A stretch of DNA of 38,671 nucleotides. Origin: Nanobdellota archaeon. Its GTDB lineage: Archaea > Nanobdellota > Nanobdellia > Pacearchaeales > GW2011-AR1. Each line of letters begins with the position of its first letter. The stretch's first letter is position 1. The stretch is taken from the NCBI GenBank assembly GCA_030640565.1, contig DAOWJD010000003.1, positions 1 to 38,671 of the forward strand. Reading direction: 5' to 3'. This document shows, one piece after another, positions 30,949 to 38,251 of this stretch. Below the pieces are notes generated by a model. The model did not search any database. It was given only the letters and a program-made list of their open reading frames with translations, and was not told the origin of the DNA. The translations under genes were made by a program, and so were the position numbers.

Positions 30949-30956
30949 TTTATATA
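30949..30956 (+). promoter_or_regulatory. TATA box that decides the Lrp start
   Basis: TTTATATA runs to within three bases of the ATG at 30959, too close for that codon to be in the transcript. The next in-frame ATG, at 30980, is centred 27.5 bases away and fits a near-leaderless start. Confidence 0.55.
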
Positions 30957-30979
30957 TAATGGTTGCAATAGATAAAATT

Positions 30980-31948
30980 ATGAGACTAGACATCCTTGAC
31001 AAGAAAATATTATATGAACTTGAATTAGATTCATCACAATCTTGTGTTTCAATAGCTAAAAAACTAAAACGATCAAAAGAGTTAATCAATTTTAGAATAC
31101 ATCGTTTAGAGAAAGATAAGATTCTTCTTGGATGCAGTGCAATAGTGGATATGTCAAAACTAGGCTATTCCACATTCCGAATTTATCTTCGTTGGCAGAA
31201 TATGACTAACGAACAAAAGAAACAATCTTATGATGAAATAAAAGTAAAAGAAAATATTTGGGCTACAACAGTTCTTCATGGTAAATGGGATTTTGCATTT
31301 TTTATAGGTGTAAAATCAGATTATTATATCGAATCTTTTCAGAAGATATGGAATGAAATATTATCTAAATATAAAAATAAAATTGCAGAGAGTAAAATTG
31401 CGATATATTCACCAGTGCATAATTTCAATAAACGATTTTTTATTGATTTTAGCATGCCAGTAAAAATTATCGAACGTATTTACGGAAATAGTTCACCAAT
31501 AGATTTTGATGAAATGGATGAAAAAATTATAAATGTTTATGCAAGTAATGTAAGAACTCCATTAACAAAAATCTCAGAAAAACTTAAAATCACCTCTGAA
31601 GCAGTTAGAAAAAGAATAAAAAAGCTTGAGAATAAAAAAATTATTGTTGGCTACAAAATCAATTTAAATCTTCCAAAAATAGGTTATCAAGGATATAGGG
31701 TTGATTTTTTGTTAAATTCTATATCAAGAAATAAAGAGATTTTTCAATATATTCAAAAACACAAATATTTTTATCAAATAAACCGTTCAATTGGTGGAGC
31801 TGATTTCGAAACAGAAATAGTTGTTAAAAATTTAAACCATCTATTAGAAATTCTTGAAGAAGTAGTAAAAAAATTTAGCGATGTTATTAAAGCGTATGAA
31901 TACTTTGGTTATTCAGAATTCCCAACTCTTTCAATCGTACCCGATTAA
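30980..31948 (+). CDS. Tandem Lrp/AsnC-family regulator (HTH-RAM-HTH-RAM)
   Basis: 322 residues made of two full Lrp units. Unit 1: HTH 'LDILDKKILYELELDSSQSC' and 'IAKKLKRSKELINFRIHRLE', then an effector-like alpha/beta domain to about 165. Unit 2: HTH 'DEMDEKIINVYASNVRTPLT' and 'SEKLKITSEAVRKRIKKLEN', then a second effector domain with 'KIGYQGYRVDFLL' and a C-terminal 'AYEYFGYSEFPTLS'. Lrp proteins normally have one unit and dimerise, so this is a built-in pseudo-dimer. The TATA position favours the ATG at 30980 over 30959. Divergent from the surface-protein genes, it is a plausible regulator of them. Lrp-like siroheme decarboxylases share the fold, but no haem genes are near. Confidence 0.85.
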   Translation: MRLDILDKKILYELELDSSQSCVSIAKKLKRSKELINFRIHRLEKDKILLGCSAIVDMSKLGYSTFRIYLRWQNMTNEQKKQSYDEIKVKENIWATTVLHGKWDFAFFIGVKSDYYIESFQKIWNEILSKYKNKIAESKIAIYSPVHNFNKRFFIDFSMPVKIIERIYGNSSPIDFDEMDEKIINVYASNVRTPLTKISEKLKITSEAVRKRIKKLENKKIIVGYKINLNLPKIGYQGYRVDFLLNSISRNKEIFQYIQKHKYFYQINRSIGGADFETEIVVKNLNHLLEILEEVVKKFSDVIKAYEYFGYSEFPTLSIVPD

Positions 31949-31991
31949 TTTAAAAAAGTAAACATAAAAATTATTTATGATTTTTAAAAAC

Positions 31992-33404
31992 TTACCCAAT
32001 CATAACTGCAATAGGTTTTAATTTAGCTACTTTTTTGCTTAAATTGGCTTTTTCAGTAACTTTTATTACTTCTTCTACATCTTTGTATGACAATTCAGAT
32101 TCTTCCATTGTCCCTTTAAAACTTCCTTCAAGAATTATATTCTTTTTTGCAAGAATATCTTTTACCTGTTTTTGGTTTAAGGTTTTGTGGGTCCAACTTC
32201 TGCTGTGAGCTCTGCCAGCCCCATGAGCACTTGATGAAAATGAAATCGTTTCAGCTTCTTTTTTCCCTACTAAAACAAAAGAATTAGTACTCATACTTCC
32301 AGGGATTAGAACAGGCTGCCCAACTTTTCTATACACTTCAGATAGTTCTTTTCTGCCAGGTCCAAAACTCCGTGTTGCTCCTTTCCGCACCACTAACACA
32401 TTCTTTTTTTTATTGTCTATCATATGCTCTTCAATTTTTGCAATATTATGACAAACATCATACACTAAACTAGATTTTTTATCTGGAAAATCTTCTTTTA
32501 ATATTTTTCTTATCTCATGCATAATCATTTGTCTATTACAAAATGCGAAATTCGCAGAACACCTCATCGCTGAAAGATATTTTTGACCAATATTGCTATT
32601 TATTGGTGCATAAACAAGTTCTCTATCAGGCAAGTCTTTAGTGCCATATTTATCTTCTGTTAATTTAAGATAATCAGAAGCTACTTGATGCCCTAATCCA
32701 CGAGAACCACAATGAATCATTATTCCTATTTTTCCCTTTTCTAAGCCAAAAACTTTTGCAGTATCTTTATCATAAATTTCATCAATAACCATAATATCAA
32801 TAAAATGATTTCCAGCTCCCAAGGTTCCTAGTTGAGGTAAGCCTCTAGCTATAGCTCTTTCTGAAACATCCTCTGGGTTTGCTCCACTCATTCTTCCATT
32901 TTCCTCTATCCTTTCCAAATCTTCTTTAGTACCATAACCATTATCAATAGCCCATTTTGCACCGTCAACTAAAACTTTTTTTATTGTTTCTTTAGAATAT
33001 CTTTTTCCTCCTCTACCAACCCCTGATGGAATGGTTCTTTTTAGATTATGAAGTATTTTTTCTCTTTTTGGCATAAATTCTTCTTTAGAAATATTTGTTG
33101 TTAATAATCCAACCCCACAATTAATATCATAGCCAATTTCTCCTGGTGAAATTACGCCTTTTTCTAAGTCATATGCAGCTACCCCACCAATACATGCTCC
33201 ATAGCCTTGGTGAGCGTCAGGAAGCACCACAATGTTCTTTAAAACTCCTGGTAAATATGCCATGTTTATTGCCTGTTTAATAGTGTCATCCCGTTTTATT
33301 CCTTCAAGTATTTTTTTAGATGCAATTATCAAAATAGGTACTTGCATTTTTTTCTGTTTTTCTATTTTCCAAAGATTTTCTTCTATTTTTTTGATTTCAA
33401 CCAT
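31992..33404 (-). CDS. rtcB: tRNA-splicing/RNA-repair ligase RtcB
   Basis: GTP- and Mn-dependent ligase joining 2',3'-cyclic phosphate and 5'-OH ends in tRNA splicing and RNA repair. 470 residues, full length, with no intein. Conserved metal and guanylylation sites are visible: 'LPDAHQGYG', 'GYDINCGVG' (metal Cys), 'GAGNHFIDI', 'MIHCGSRGLGHQ', 'VYDVCHNIAKIEEH' and 'SSSAHGAGRAHSR', where the His of 'SAHGAGR' is the guanylylated one. The C-terminus 'LKPIAVMIG' is typical. The ATG lies 22 bases inside the upstream LAGLIDADG gene. AGGTAG five bases before the start may serve as ribosome binding site. Archease, its activator, is encoded one gene further upstream. Confidence 0.96.
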   Translation of the reverse strand: MVEIKKIEENLWKIEKQKKMQVPILIIASKKILEGIKRDDTIKQAINMAYLPGVLKNIVVLPDAHQGYGACIGGVAAYDLEKGVISPGEIGYDINCGVGLLTTNISKEEFMPKREKILHNLKRTIPSGVGRGGKRYSKETIKKVLVDGAKWAIDNGYGTKEDLERIEENGRMSGANPEDVSERAIARGLPQLGTLGAGNHFIDIMVIDEIYDKDTAKVFGLEKGKIGIMIHCGSRGLGHQVASDYLKLTEDKYGTKDLPDRELVYAPINSNIGQKYLSAMRCSANFAFCNRQMIMHEIRKILKEDFPDKKSSLVYDVCHNIAKIEEHMIDNKKKNVLVVRKGATRSFGPGRKELSEVYRKVGQPVLIPGSMSTNSFVLVGKKEAETISFSSSAHGAGRAHSRSWTHKTLNQKQVKDILAKKNIILEGSFKGTMEESELSYKDVEEVIKVTEKANLSKKVAKLKPIAVMIG

Positions 33405-34285
33405 TTTTCTACCTGAGTATTATCCAATAATTTATTCTTTATAGTTTTTTTTATTTCTTCATATTTATTTATACAAAGTTCAAAATAAATAGTTCCAACA
33501 CCATTTTTTCTTTTACCTGTCCTAGATTCAATATTATAAATTTTTTTTAAATATGATTTAAGTTGTAAAATATTTTTTTCTTTATTTGAGCACAATCTAA
33601 TCGTTTTATTCCCCCCACTTATTCTTGCTTTCTTTAACATAATCTCTTTAATGAATTCTTTAAGTTCACTTTTCTTATTTGAAAACTTCCAATAATAATT
33701 TACATAATCATTAACTGCTTCTTTTAATTTTTCTTTTTTACTTGGGTGCAAAAATCCAATCTTTTCTCCAAATTTTATTAAATTCTTTTTTCCATAAATC
33801 CTTAATGAAAAAATATCCCTATCAGTCCTTTTTTTAATTTTTGAAGATATTCCAAGATTTTTTAATATTTTCCCAATTTTTTCTAAACCTTTTTTATTAA
33901 CACTCTCTAATCCAATATGCCTATTTTGATGACTTTTACACGTAACCCATCCTTCACAATCAAAAAATGTTCTTAACCATTTTTTATAAAATTCCCTCTT
34001 TAATAAAGGCACCATCCATTCCCGAGAATAAAATGAACCAAACTTAGAAATAAATTTTTCATATAATTCTTTTTTTTGAACAACACATCTTTCCCCTTCA
34101 TATAATCTTGGTTGGATACCAAAATATTTTTTAAATCTTTCCTGAAAATCTTTTAATAAAATAATATTTGTATTTCTAAGTCCAATACAATAATATTTGT
34201 GTTTTTGAGTTTCTGGATTTTTTATTACATAACCATCAGCACACAAATAAGCATGAATAACAGCTAAGTTTTCATCAAATTTCAT
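33383..34285 (-). CDS. Stand-alone LAGLIDADG homing endonuclease
   Basis: 300 residues with two LAGLIDADG helices: 'AVIHAYLCADGYV' (about 8-20, acid D17) and 'WLRTFFDCEGWV' (103-114, acid E111). Each is followed by the beta-strand saddle pattern ('YYCIGLRNTN', 'NRHIGLESVNKKG'), so a monomeric double-motif enzyme with both catalytic acids is likely active. There are no splice-junction residues and no intron or intein is evident. It sits between archease and rtcB; its 3' end overlaps the rtcB start by 22 bases. TATTTAAA on the minus strand (plus positions 34307-34314) is centred 25.5 bases from its ATG, so it has its own leaderless promoter. It may also be an RNA maturase, as some LAGLIDADG proteins are. 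Confidence 0.85.
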   Translation of the reverse strand: MKFDENLAVIHAYLCADGYVIKNPETQKHKYYCIGLRNTNIILLKDFQERFKKYFGIQPRLYEGERCVVQKKELYEKFISKFGSFYSREWMVPLLKREFYKKWLRTFFDCEGWVTCKSHQNRHIGLESVNKKGLEKIGKILKNLGISSKIKKRTDRDIFSLRIYGKKNLIKFGEKIGFLHPSKKEKLKEAVNDYVNYYWKFSNKKSELKEFIKEIMLKKARISGGNKTIRLCSNKEKNILQLKSYLKKIYNIESRTGKRKNGVGTIYFELCINKYEEIKKTIKNKLLDNTQVEKWLKSKK

Positions 34286-34306
34286 ACATAAGTAAAGAAT
34301 CTAAAG

Positions 34307-34314
34307 TTTAAATA
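34307..34314 (-). promoter_or_regulatory. TATA box in front of the LAGLIDADG gene
   Basis: TATTTAAA on the minus strand is centred 25.5 bases from the ATG at 34285. It gives the endonuclease and rtcB a promoter of their own, downstream of archease. Confidence 0.55.
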
Positions 34315-34345
34315 CCTTATGTTTATCTGGAACTTTTCTTTTTAA

Positions 34346-34762
34346 TCAAACATCCACCACCACTTGACTAACCCACCTGCCTTTATCTTTTTTTACAAAC
34401 ATATTATGATAAGTTATTGCTTTTATATGAACATCTGCATTATAATTTTTTATATCATCTCCTACAACTTCTGCTTCTATCTCAAATTCTTTCTCATTTA
34501 ATTTTAAGTTCTTTATTCTGCCTGGCAAAAAATTCTTGCTATCAAACAAAACTAAAAACTCTTCTAAAAAATTATATAATAAACTTTCAAAATCTTTTCC
34601 GTTTACCTTAACTTTATAATTTTTTTTCTCTTTAATCTTTTTATTATATAGTATATTAAACAAAGCAAGAGCAGAATTTTCAAAAACCTCGTCGGTGTTT
34701 TTACCAAAAGCTCTGAACTTTATATCTGCAGTGTGTTCTAAAAATTCAAATTTCTTTTCCAT
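34346..34762 (-). CDS. Archease, RtcB activator
   Basis: Small acidic protein of 138 residues that speeds guanylylation and turnover of RtcB. Signature parts are 'FEFLEHTADIKFRAFG' at the start (Asp of HTAD is a metal ligand), 'ESLLYNFLEEFLVLFDS', 'ADVHIKAITYHNM' and the terminal 'WVSQVVVDV' (C-terminal Asp ligand). The ATG at 34762 is chosen because it gives the standard N-terminus and overlaps the methyltransferase stop by one base (TAATG); an upstream ATG at 34804 would add 14 atypical residues. It is the last gene of the pilus-methyltransferase operon, then separated from rtcB only by the endonuclease gene. Confidence 0.92.
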   Translation of the reverse strand: MEKKFEFLEHTADIKFRAFGKNTDEVFENSALALFNILYNKKIKEKKNYKVKVNGKDFESLLYNFLEEFLVLFDSKNFLPGRIKNLKLNEKEFEIEAEVVGDDIKNYNADVHIKAITYHNMFVKKDKGRWVSQVVVDV

Positions 34763-36222
34763 TATTTCTGAAATCCCTTTGCTTTTTTCAATAAAACAAT
34801 CCATTGATTAGTCTCATCAATTATTTCTAATCCTAATTTTTGCATAATTTCTTTGAAATCTTGTTTATTTATAATGACCTTTATATATTTGTTTCGTATA
34901 ATAAATTTTTTATCTTGATAAACATATATGTTTGTTAACTTATGATTTTCTATTACTTTTTTGTTAAATAATTTAAATTCTTTATTTTTTCCTTTATCCT
35001 GTTTCTTATTTATAAACAAGAAACCTTTTTCTAGAAGATTATTAGATATAGATTTTAATATTTTAAGAGAATCTTCAAAATCTGTCGCCCAAATTTCTAT
35101 CATACCATTCTTGAAACCAATAAAATTATGGGAATACATGGCCTTAGTTGATTTTATATTTAATTCCTTTATATTTTGTAGAACATATTTCACTTTAGAA
35201 ACATTCTTTGTTTTTCTTTTAGCTATATCTAGCATTTCTTTTGAAATATCTATACCTAAGACCCTATATCTTTTTCTTAATAAATATTTTGAAAAATTAG
35301 CAGTACCTACTCCTAGTTCTACAAGTTGTTCATGCTCTAAATTATATTTTTTAAGTAATTTAATTAAGTTTCTTGCGCTTTTTGGATAATTATAAAGTTT
35401 TTCTCCGATTCCACTATATACCCTTGCTATAATTTTATTAAAATAAACACCTTTGATTTTATTCTCTGCACATTTTCTCACTACTTCATCTAAAAAAGGA
35501 CAAGAAAATGTTAATTTCAATCTAGAGTGTTGGAATAACTGTAGTGGTTTTTTCTCTGCTCTTTTAAATTTTCTTATCAGTTCATTATTTATTTTAGAAG
35601 AGGCTAAGATTAAAAATCCTATATCAGTTTTATTTTTTATTTTCTTAGTTTTTAATTTAATCAATTCTTCTACATTAATACCAAGAGATTTATGCACCTT
35701 ACTTAAAAGATAAATTAAATAACCTTCTGATAAATAATATTTTGAGATACTTTCAACATTCTTTTTAAAGTATTTTTTTCTTTTTTTTAAAAATTTAATT
35801 ATTCTTTCTTTTTCTGTTTTTTTAATTTTATTTCTTATTAAATAATCAAGAATAACCAAATTTATCAACATATCTACAGAATTATTGGATTTTGATTTCA
35901 ATCCACCAAGATATGTATAAACACCACCTTCTTTACTAAAATCAAGTTTTAATTCTTTTTTAATTGGTTTTTCGATTAAATCAAAAATATTCCTTTCTAT
36001 GATTGTAGTATCGTAATCAAAAGGATAGCCTTTGTTCCATCTTATATAATTATTTTTCTCAAAACTTTTTTGTAGTTTTGTTTTAATTTTTCCAAAATTC
36101 TCTCTTTTTAACGGTAATCCTTCCTCTAAAGCTATCTCTAATGCTAAAGAGGGTATAAAATGATGAAATATCTCTTTTTTACCTTTTGGAGATTGAATTA
36201 TTGTATTTAGTTTTCCCCCCAT
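34762..36222 (-). CDS. Fusion of an alpha/alpha-toroid-like domain and a SAM methyltransferase
   Basis: 486 residues. The N-terminal half (about 10-280) is all-helical and has the wording of prenyltransferase/terpene-cyclase toroids: 'GYPFDYDTTIIERNIF', then 'GGVYTYLGG' and 'NNSVDMLINLVILDYLI'. The C-terminal half (about 290-400) is a Rossmann methyltransferase: 'QLVELGVGTANFSKYL' (motif I), 'VLGIDISKEMLDIAKRK' (motif II/post-I), with 'HNFIGFKNGMIEIW' further on. A small alpha/beta end follows. It lies directly after the pilin-like gene (one-base gap) and overlaps archease by one base. The substrate is unknown; modification of a pilin, lipid or peptide would fit either context. The toroid assignment is tentative, the methyltransferase firm. 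Confidence 0.78.
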   Translation of the reverse strand: MGGKLNTIIQSPKGKKEIFHHFIPSLALEIALEEGLPLKRENFGKIKTKLQKSFEKNNYIRWNKGYPFDYDTTIIERNIFDLIEKPIKKELKLDFSKEGGVYTYLGGLKSKSNNSVDMLINLVILDYLIRNKIKKTEKERIIKFLKKRKKYFKKNVESISKYYLSEGYLIYLLSKVHKSLGINVEELIKLKTKKIKNKTDIGFLILASSKINNELIRKFKRAEKKPLQLFQHSRLKLTFSCPFLDEVVRKCAENKIKGVYFNKIIARVYSGIGEKLYNYPKSARNLIKLLKKYNLEHEQLVELGVGTANFSKYLLRKRYRVLGIDISKEMLDIAKRKTKNVSKVKYVLQNIKELNIKSTKAMYSHNFIGFKNGMIEIWATDFEDSLKILKSISNNLLEKGFLFINKKQDKGKNKEFKLFNKKVIENHKLTNIYVYQDKKFIIRNKYIKVIINKQDFKEIMQKLGLEIIDETNQWIVLLKKAKGFQK

Positions 36223-36223
36223 C

Positions 36224-36661
36224 TTATTTCTCCCAGCAAAACAATTTCAATTGTCTTGGATTAAACTTAGTAAGTGTTGAAGTTATAAGAATTGATTGCA
36301 CATAAACATTTATTTCAGATTCTCCCTCTAACAAACATGAGCTTTCTGGAGGACAGATTTTTGCAACACATTCAAATAATTCTGGTGTTTTAGCAATTAT
36401 CTTATTCTTTGTTTCAGTAGGAAATGGAGGAAACTCATCCCATTCAATTGTTTCACTTGTTTCAAGAATCTCATTCCTTAAAGTATTGTTTAACTGTATT
36501 TCTTTTAAAATAAACATTTCAATATCATAGACTTGTTCAAAAATATCATCTCTTTGAACCCCTCCTCCGACAACAATAATAGCAGCACCAATCACTATCA
36601 AAATCGCAGCAAAAGCCTCTGCAATTCTTATCCATCCTTTATTGTTTTTTTTACTTATCAT
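36224..36661 (-). CDS. Type IV pilin-like protein
   Basis: 145 residues. The N-terminus 'KKNNKGWIRIAEAFAAILIV' has the archaeal class III signal layout: a short basic leader, Gly cleavage position, then a continuous hydrophobic helix (about 12-34) serving as filament core. The external part has four cysteines ('FECVAKICPPESSC') and a late 'LFCWEK'. It is the fourth gene of the pilus operon, 19 bases after another pilin-like gene and one base before the methyltransferase. Likely a minor pilin or pilus-associated subunit. Confidence 0.75.
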   Translation of the reverse strand: MISKKNNKGWIRIAEAFAAILIVIGAAIIVVGGGVQRDDIFEQVYDIEMFILKEIQLNNTLRNEILETSETIEWDEFPPFPTETKNKIIAKTPELFECVAKICPPESSCLLEGESEINVYVQSILITSTLTKFNPRQLKLFCWEK

Positions 36662-36680
36662 TTTAAATTTATTAACATCA

Positions 36681-37409
36681 TCACCAAATTCCTACATTTA
36701 GAGAACCGAATTCTCTGACAGCATCTTTACTTATGTATTGTATTGGAAATTCATCAACAAAAACATTTACTAAAACCTCTTTTTCTTCTGTTGAAATAAG
36801 GGTTCCATTGGCATAAATAAAATCAAGTCTAAATTCATTTCCTTGAGCAAGATTTAATTCCAATTTTAAGCTTTCATAATTATTATTATAACTTTCAATA
36901 ATTTGAATTATTCTTTTTTCAAAAATATTTTTTTCAGATTTTATAAGTCCAAAGGTATACTCTGATCCTTCACTTAATGGTTGACAATCAGACATTGTTC
37001 CTGTTTCTGTAGTGTTAAATTCTTCTGACCCATAAATTTTCAAAAATATTTCATTTCCAGGTGTTGCTACAAACAAACCCTGTCCTGAAATTTTAGCGTC
37101 GAGAACATTTCCATCCTTATTGCTTACAATAGTTCTATTCACAATGTCTACTTTATCAAAAAAACCAAGCAATTGCACACATGTTTGGGGGTTTACTGTA
37201 TCAATTAATATAGAAACACTTGTTAGCTCTGCCGAAGCCCTTTCTATTAATACCTCTTTAAAATAATCAAGTAGACCCTGATTATTTCCTGTTCCCAATG
37301 CTGGTCTAACTATTATATAAATAAAAATGATGAAAGTAACAAATATTACAAATGAAAGCACAACTCCCACATGAGATACAACTCCAAGACGAGACATTTT
37401 TCTTTTCAT
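36681..37409 (-). CDS. Pilin-like membrane protein of the TadC-type operon
   Basis: 242 residues. A short basic leader ('MKRKMSRLG') is followed by a long hydrophobic helix ('VGVVLSFVIFVTFIIFIYII') and a large external beta-rich domain with two cysteines ('TCVQLLGF', 'SDCQPLS') and the end 'SLNVGIW'. The leader Gly could be a prepilin-peptidase site, but the motif is less clear than in the neighbour. The ATG at 37409 is decided by GGAGG lying inside the last codons of the upstream GspF gene, six bases before it; the TTG at 37445 and the ATG at 37430 would overlap that gene. The stop of the upstream gene is one base away. Confidence 0.72.
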   Translation of the reverse strand: MKRKMSRLGVVSHVGVVLSFVIFVTFIIFIYIIVRPALGTGNNQGLLDYFKEVLIERASAELTSVSILIDTVNPQTCVQLLGFFDKVDIVNRTIVSNKDGNVLDAKISGQGLFVATPGNEIFLKIYGSEEFNTTETGTMSDCQPLSEGSEYTFGLIKSEKNIFEKRIIQIIESYNNNYESLKLELNLAQGNEFRLDFIYANGTLISTEEKEVLVNVFVDEFPIQYISKDAVREFGSLNVGIW

Positions 37410-37410
37410 A

Positions 37411-38250
37411 TCATCCTCCAAAGAGCACATTTGCTCCTGTTGCAATTAAAAATGAGAGTAATATTAAAACAAAAGAATGCCTAATTCCTGCCTTAATGTT
37501 TCCTTCTGATAATTTTCCAATAGCCAGGCCACTAAAAAATCCTTGTGCTAACAAAAGATAAAGAAAAGATGAAGATATTTCCTCTTGAGTTATTGGAGCA
37601 CCACCACCTGCACTTATTCCGGCAACTCCTCCTAAATCAGGAGCCATATCAATAAGCAAAGGAAGTATTTGAAACTGAAGTACGAGAATTATAACTATGA
37701 AAACAAAGAATATAATGTATCCTTGAACCACAAGAGTTGATATGGCAGCTTTCCTTTCTTTTTTTAATTTTTCCACAGTGCTTATTGCTTCTGTGACAGA
37801 TTCAAGTATCCCTCCTATTTCTCCTCCGCTTTTTTCTGCTTGACCTATTAATGTCAAGGCTCTTGATATTGCTCTATTTTTAATATCACGCGAAAAAGTC
37901 TGAAGAGCCTTTGCTAAAGGAATTCCTAAAGAAATTTGATTAGCTAATTTTTTAATATTTTCACTTAAAACTCCATAGGGTTTATCTTTTACATTAATTA
38001 TGCTTTTGTTTATTGGTGTTCCTGTTTTAACACTTTCAACAAGATTTCTTGAGAACTCTAAAAACATTTCTTCTTTTTCAGTAGAAATTCTTGTTTCATT
38101 AATTATTGAGAATACAAAAGGAGCAACACCAATCAAAATACCAGTTCCAAAGACAAAAAAGAAAAATCTTGTTCCAAATAAGAAAAAAGAGAATATAATA
38201 ATAGCTATAGAGAGACCAATCATGATCCAGTGTATTTTTTGAAATTTCAT
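37411..38250 (-). CDS. TadC/GspF-type pilus assembly membrane protein
   Basis: 279 residues; inner-membrane platform protein of archaeal type IV pili/archaella-like machines. The T2SSF cytoplasmic domain is seen as 'FLEFSRNLVESVKTGTPINK', 'LANQISLGIPLAKALQTFSR' and 'ALTLIGQAEKSGGEIGGILE', with membrane helices before (about 10-50) and after it (about 175-195 and two at the end). The stop codon and GGAGG of the next gene are interwoven. It is one base downstream of a second platform protein, matching the usual archaeal pair of TadC-like genes. Confidence 0.9.
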   Translation of the reverse strand: MKFQKIHWIMIGLSIAIIIFSFFLFGTRFFFFVFGTGILIGVAPFVFSIINETRISTEKEEMFLEFSRNLVESVKTGTPINKSIINVKDKPYGVLSENIKKLANQISLGIPLAKALQTFSRDIKNRAISRALTLIGQAEKSGGEIGGILESVTEAISTVEKLKKERKAAISTLVVQGYIIFFVFIVIILVLQFQILPLLIDMAPDLGGVAGISAGGGAPITQEEISSSFLYLLLAQGFFSGLAIGKLSEGNIKAGIRHSFVLILLSFLIATGANVLFGG

Positions 38251-38251
38251 A

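Noticed and set aside
31992..34285. Intein or intron of rtcB carrying the LAGLIDADG domain
   Set aside because: RtcB is complete and uninterrupted, and the endonuclease is a separate upstream frame with its own start and stop and no splice-junction residues.
34961..35389. A 142-codon plus-strand open frame
   Set aside because: It is antisense to the methyltransferase fusion; its hydrophobic Phe/Leu-rich composition is what A-rich Lys/Glu coding DNA gives on the other strand.
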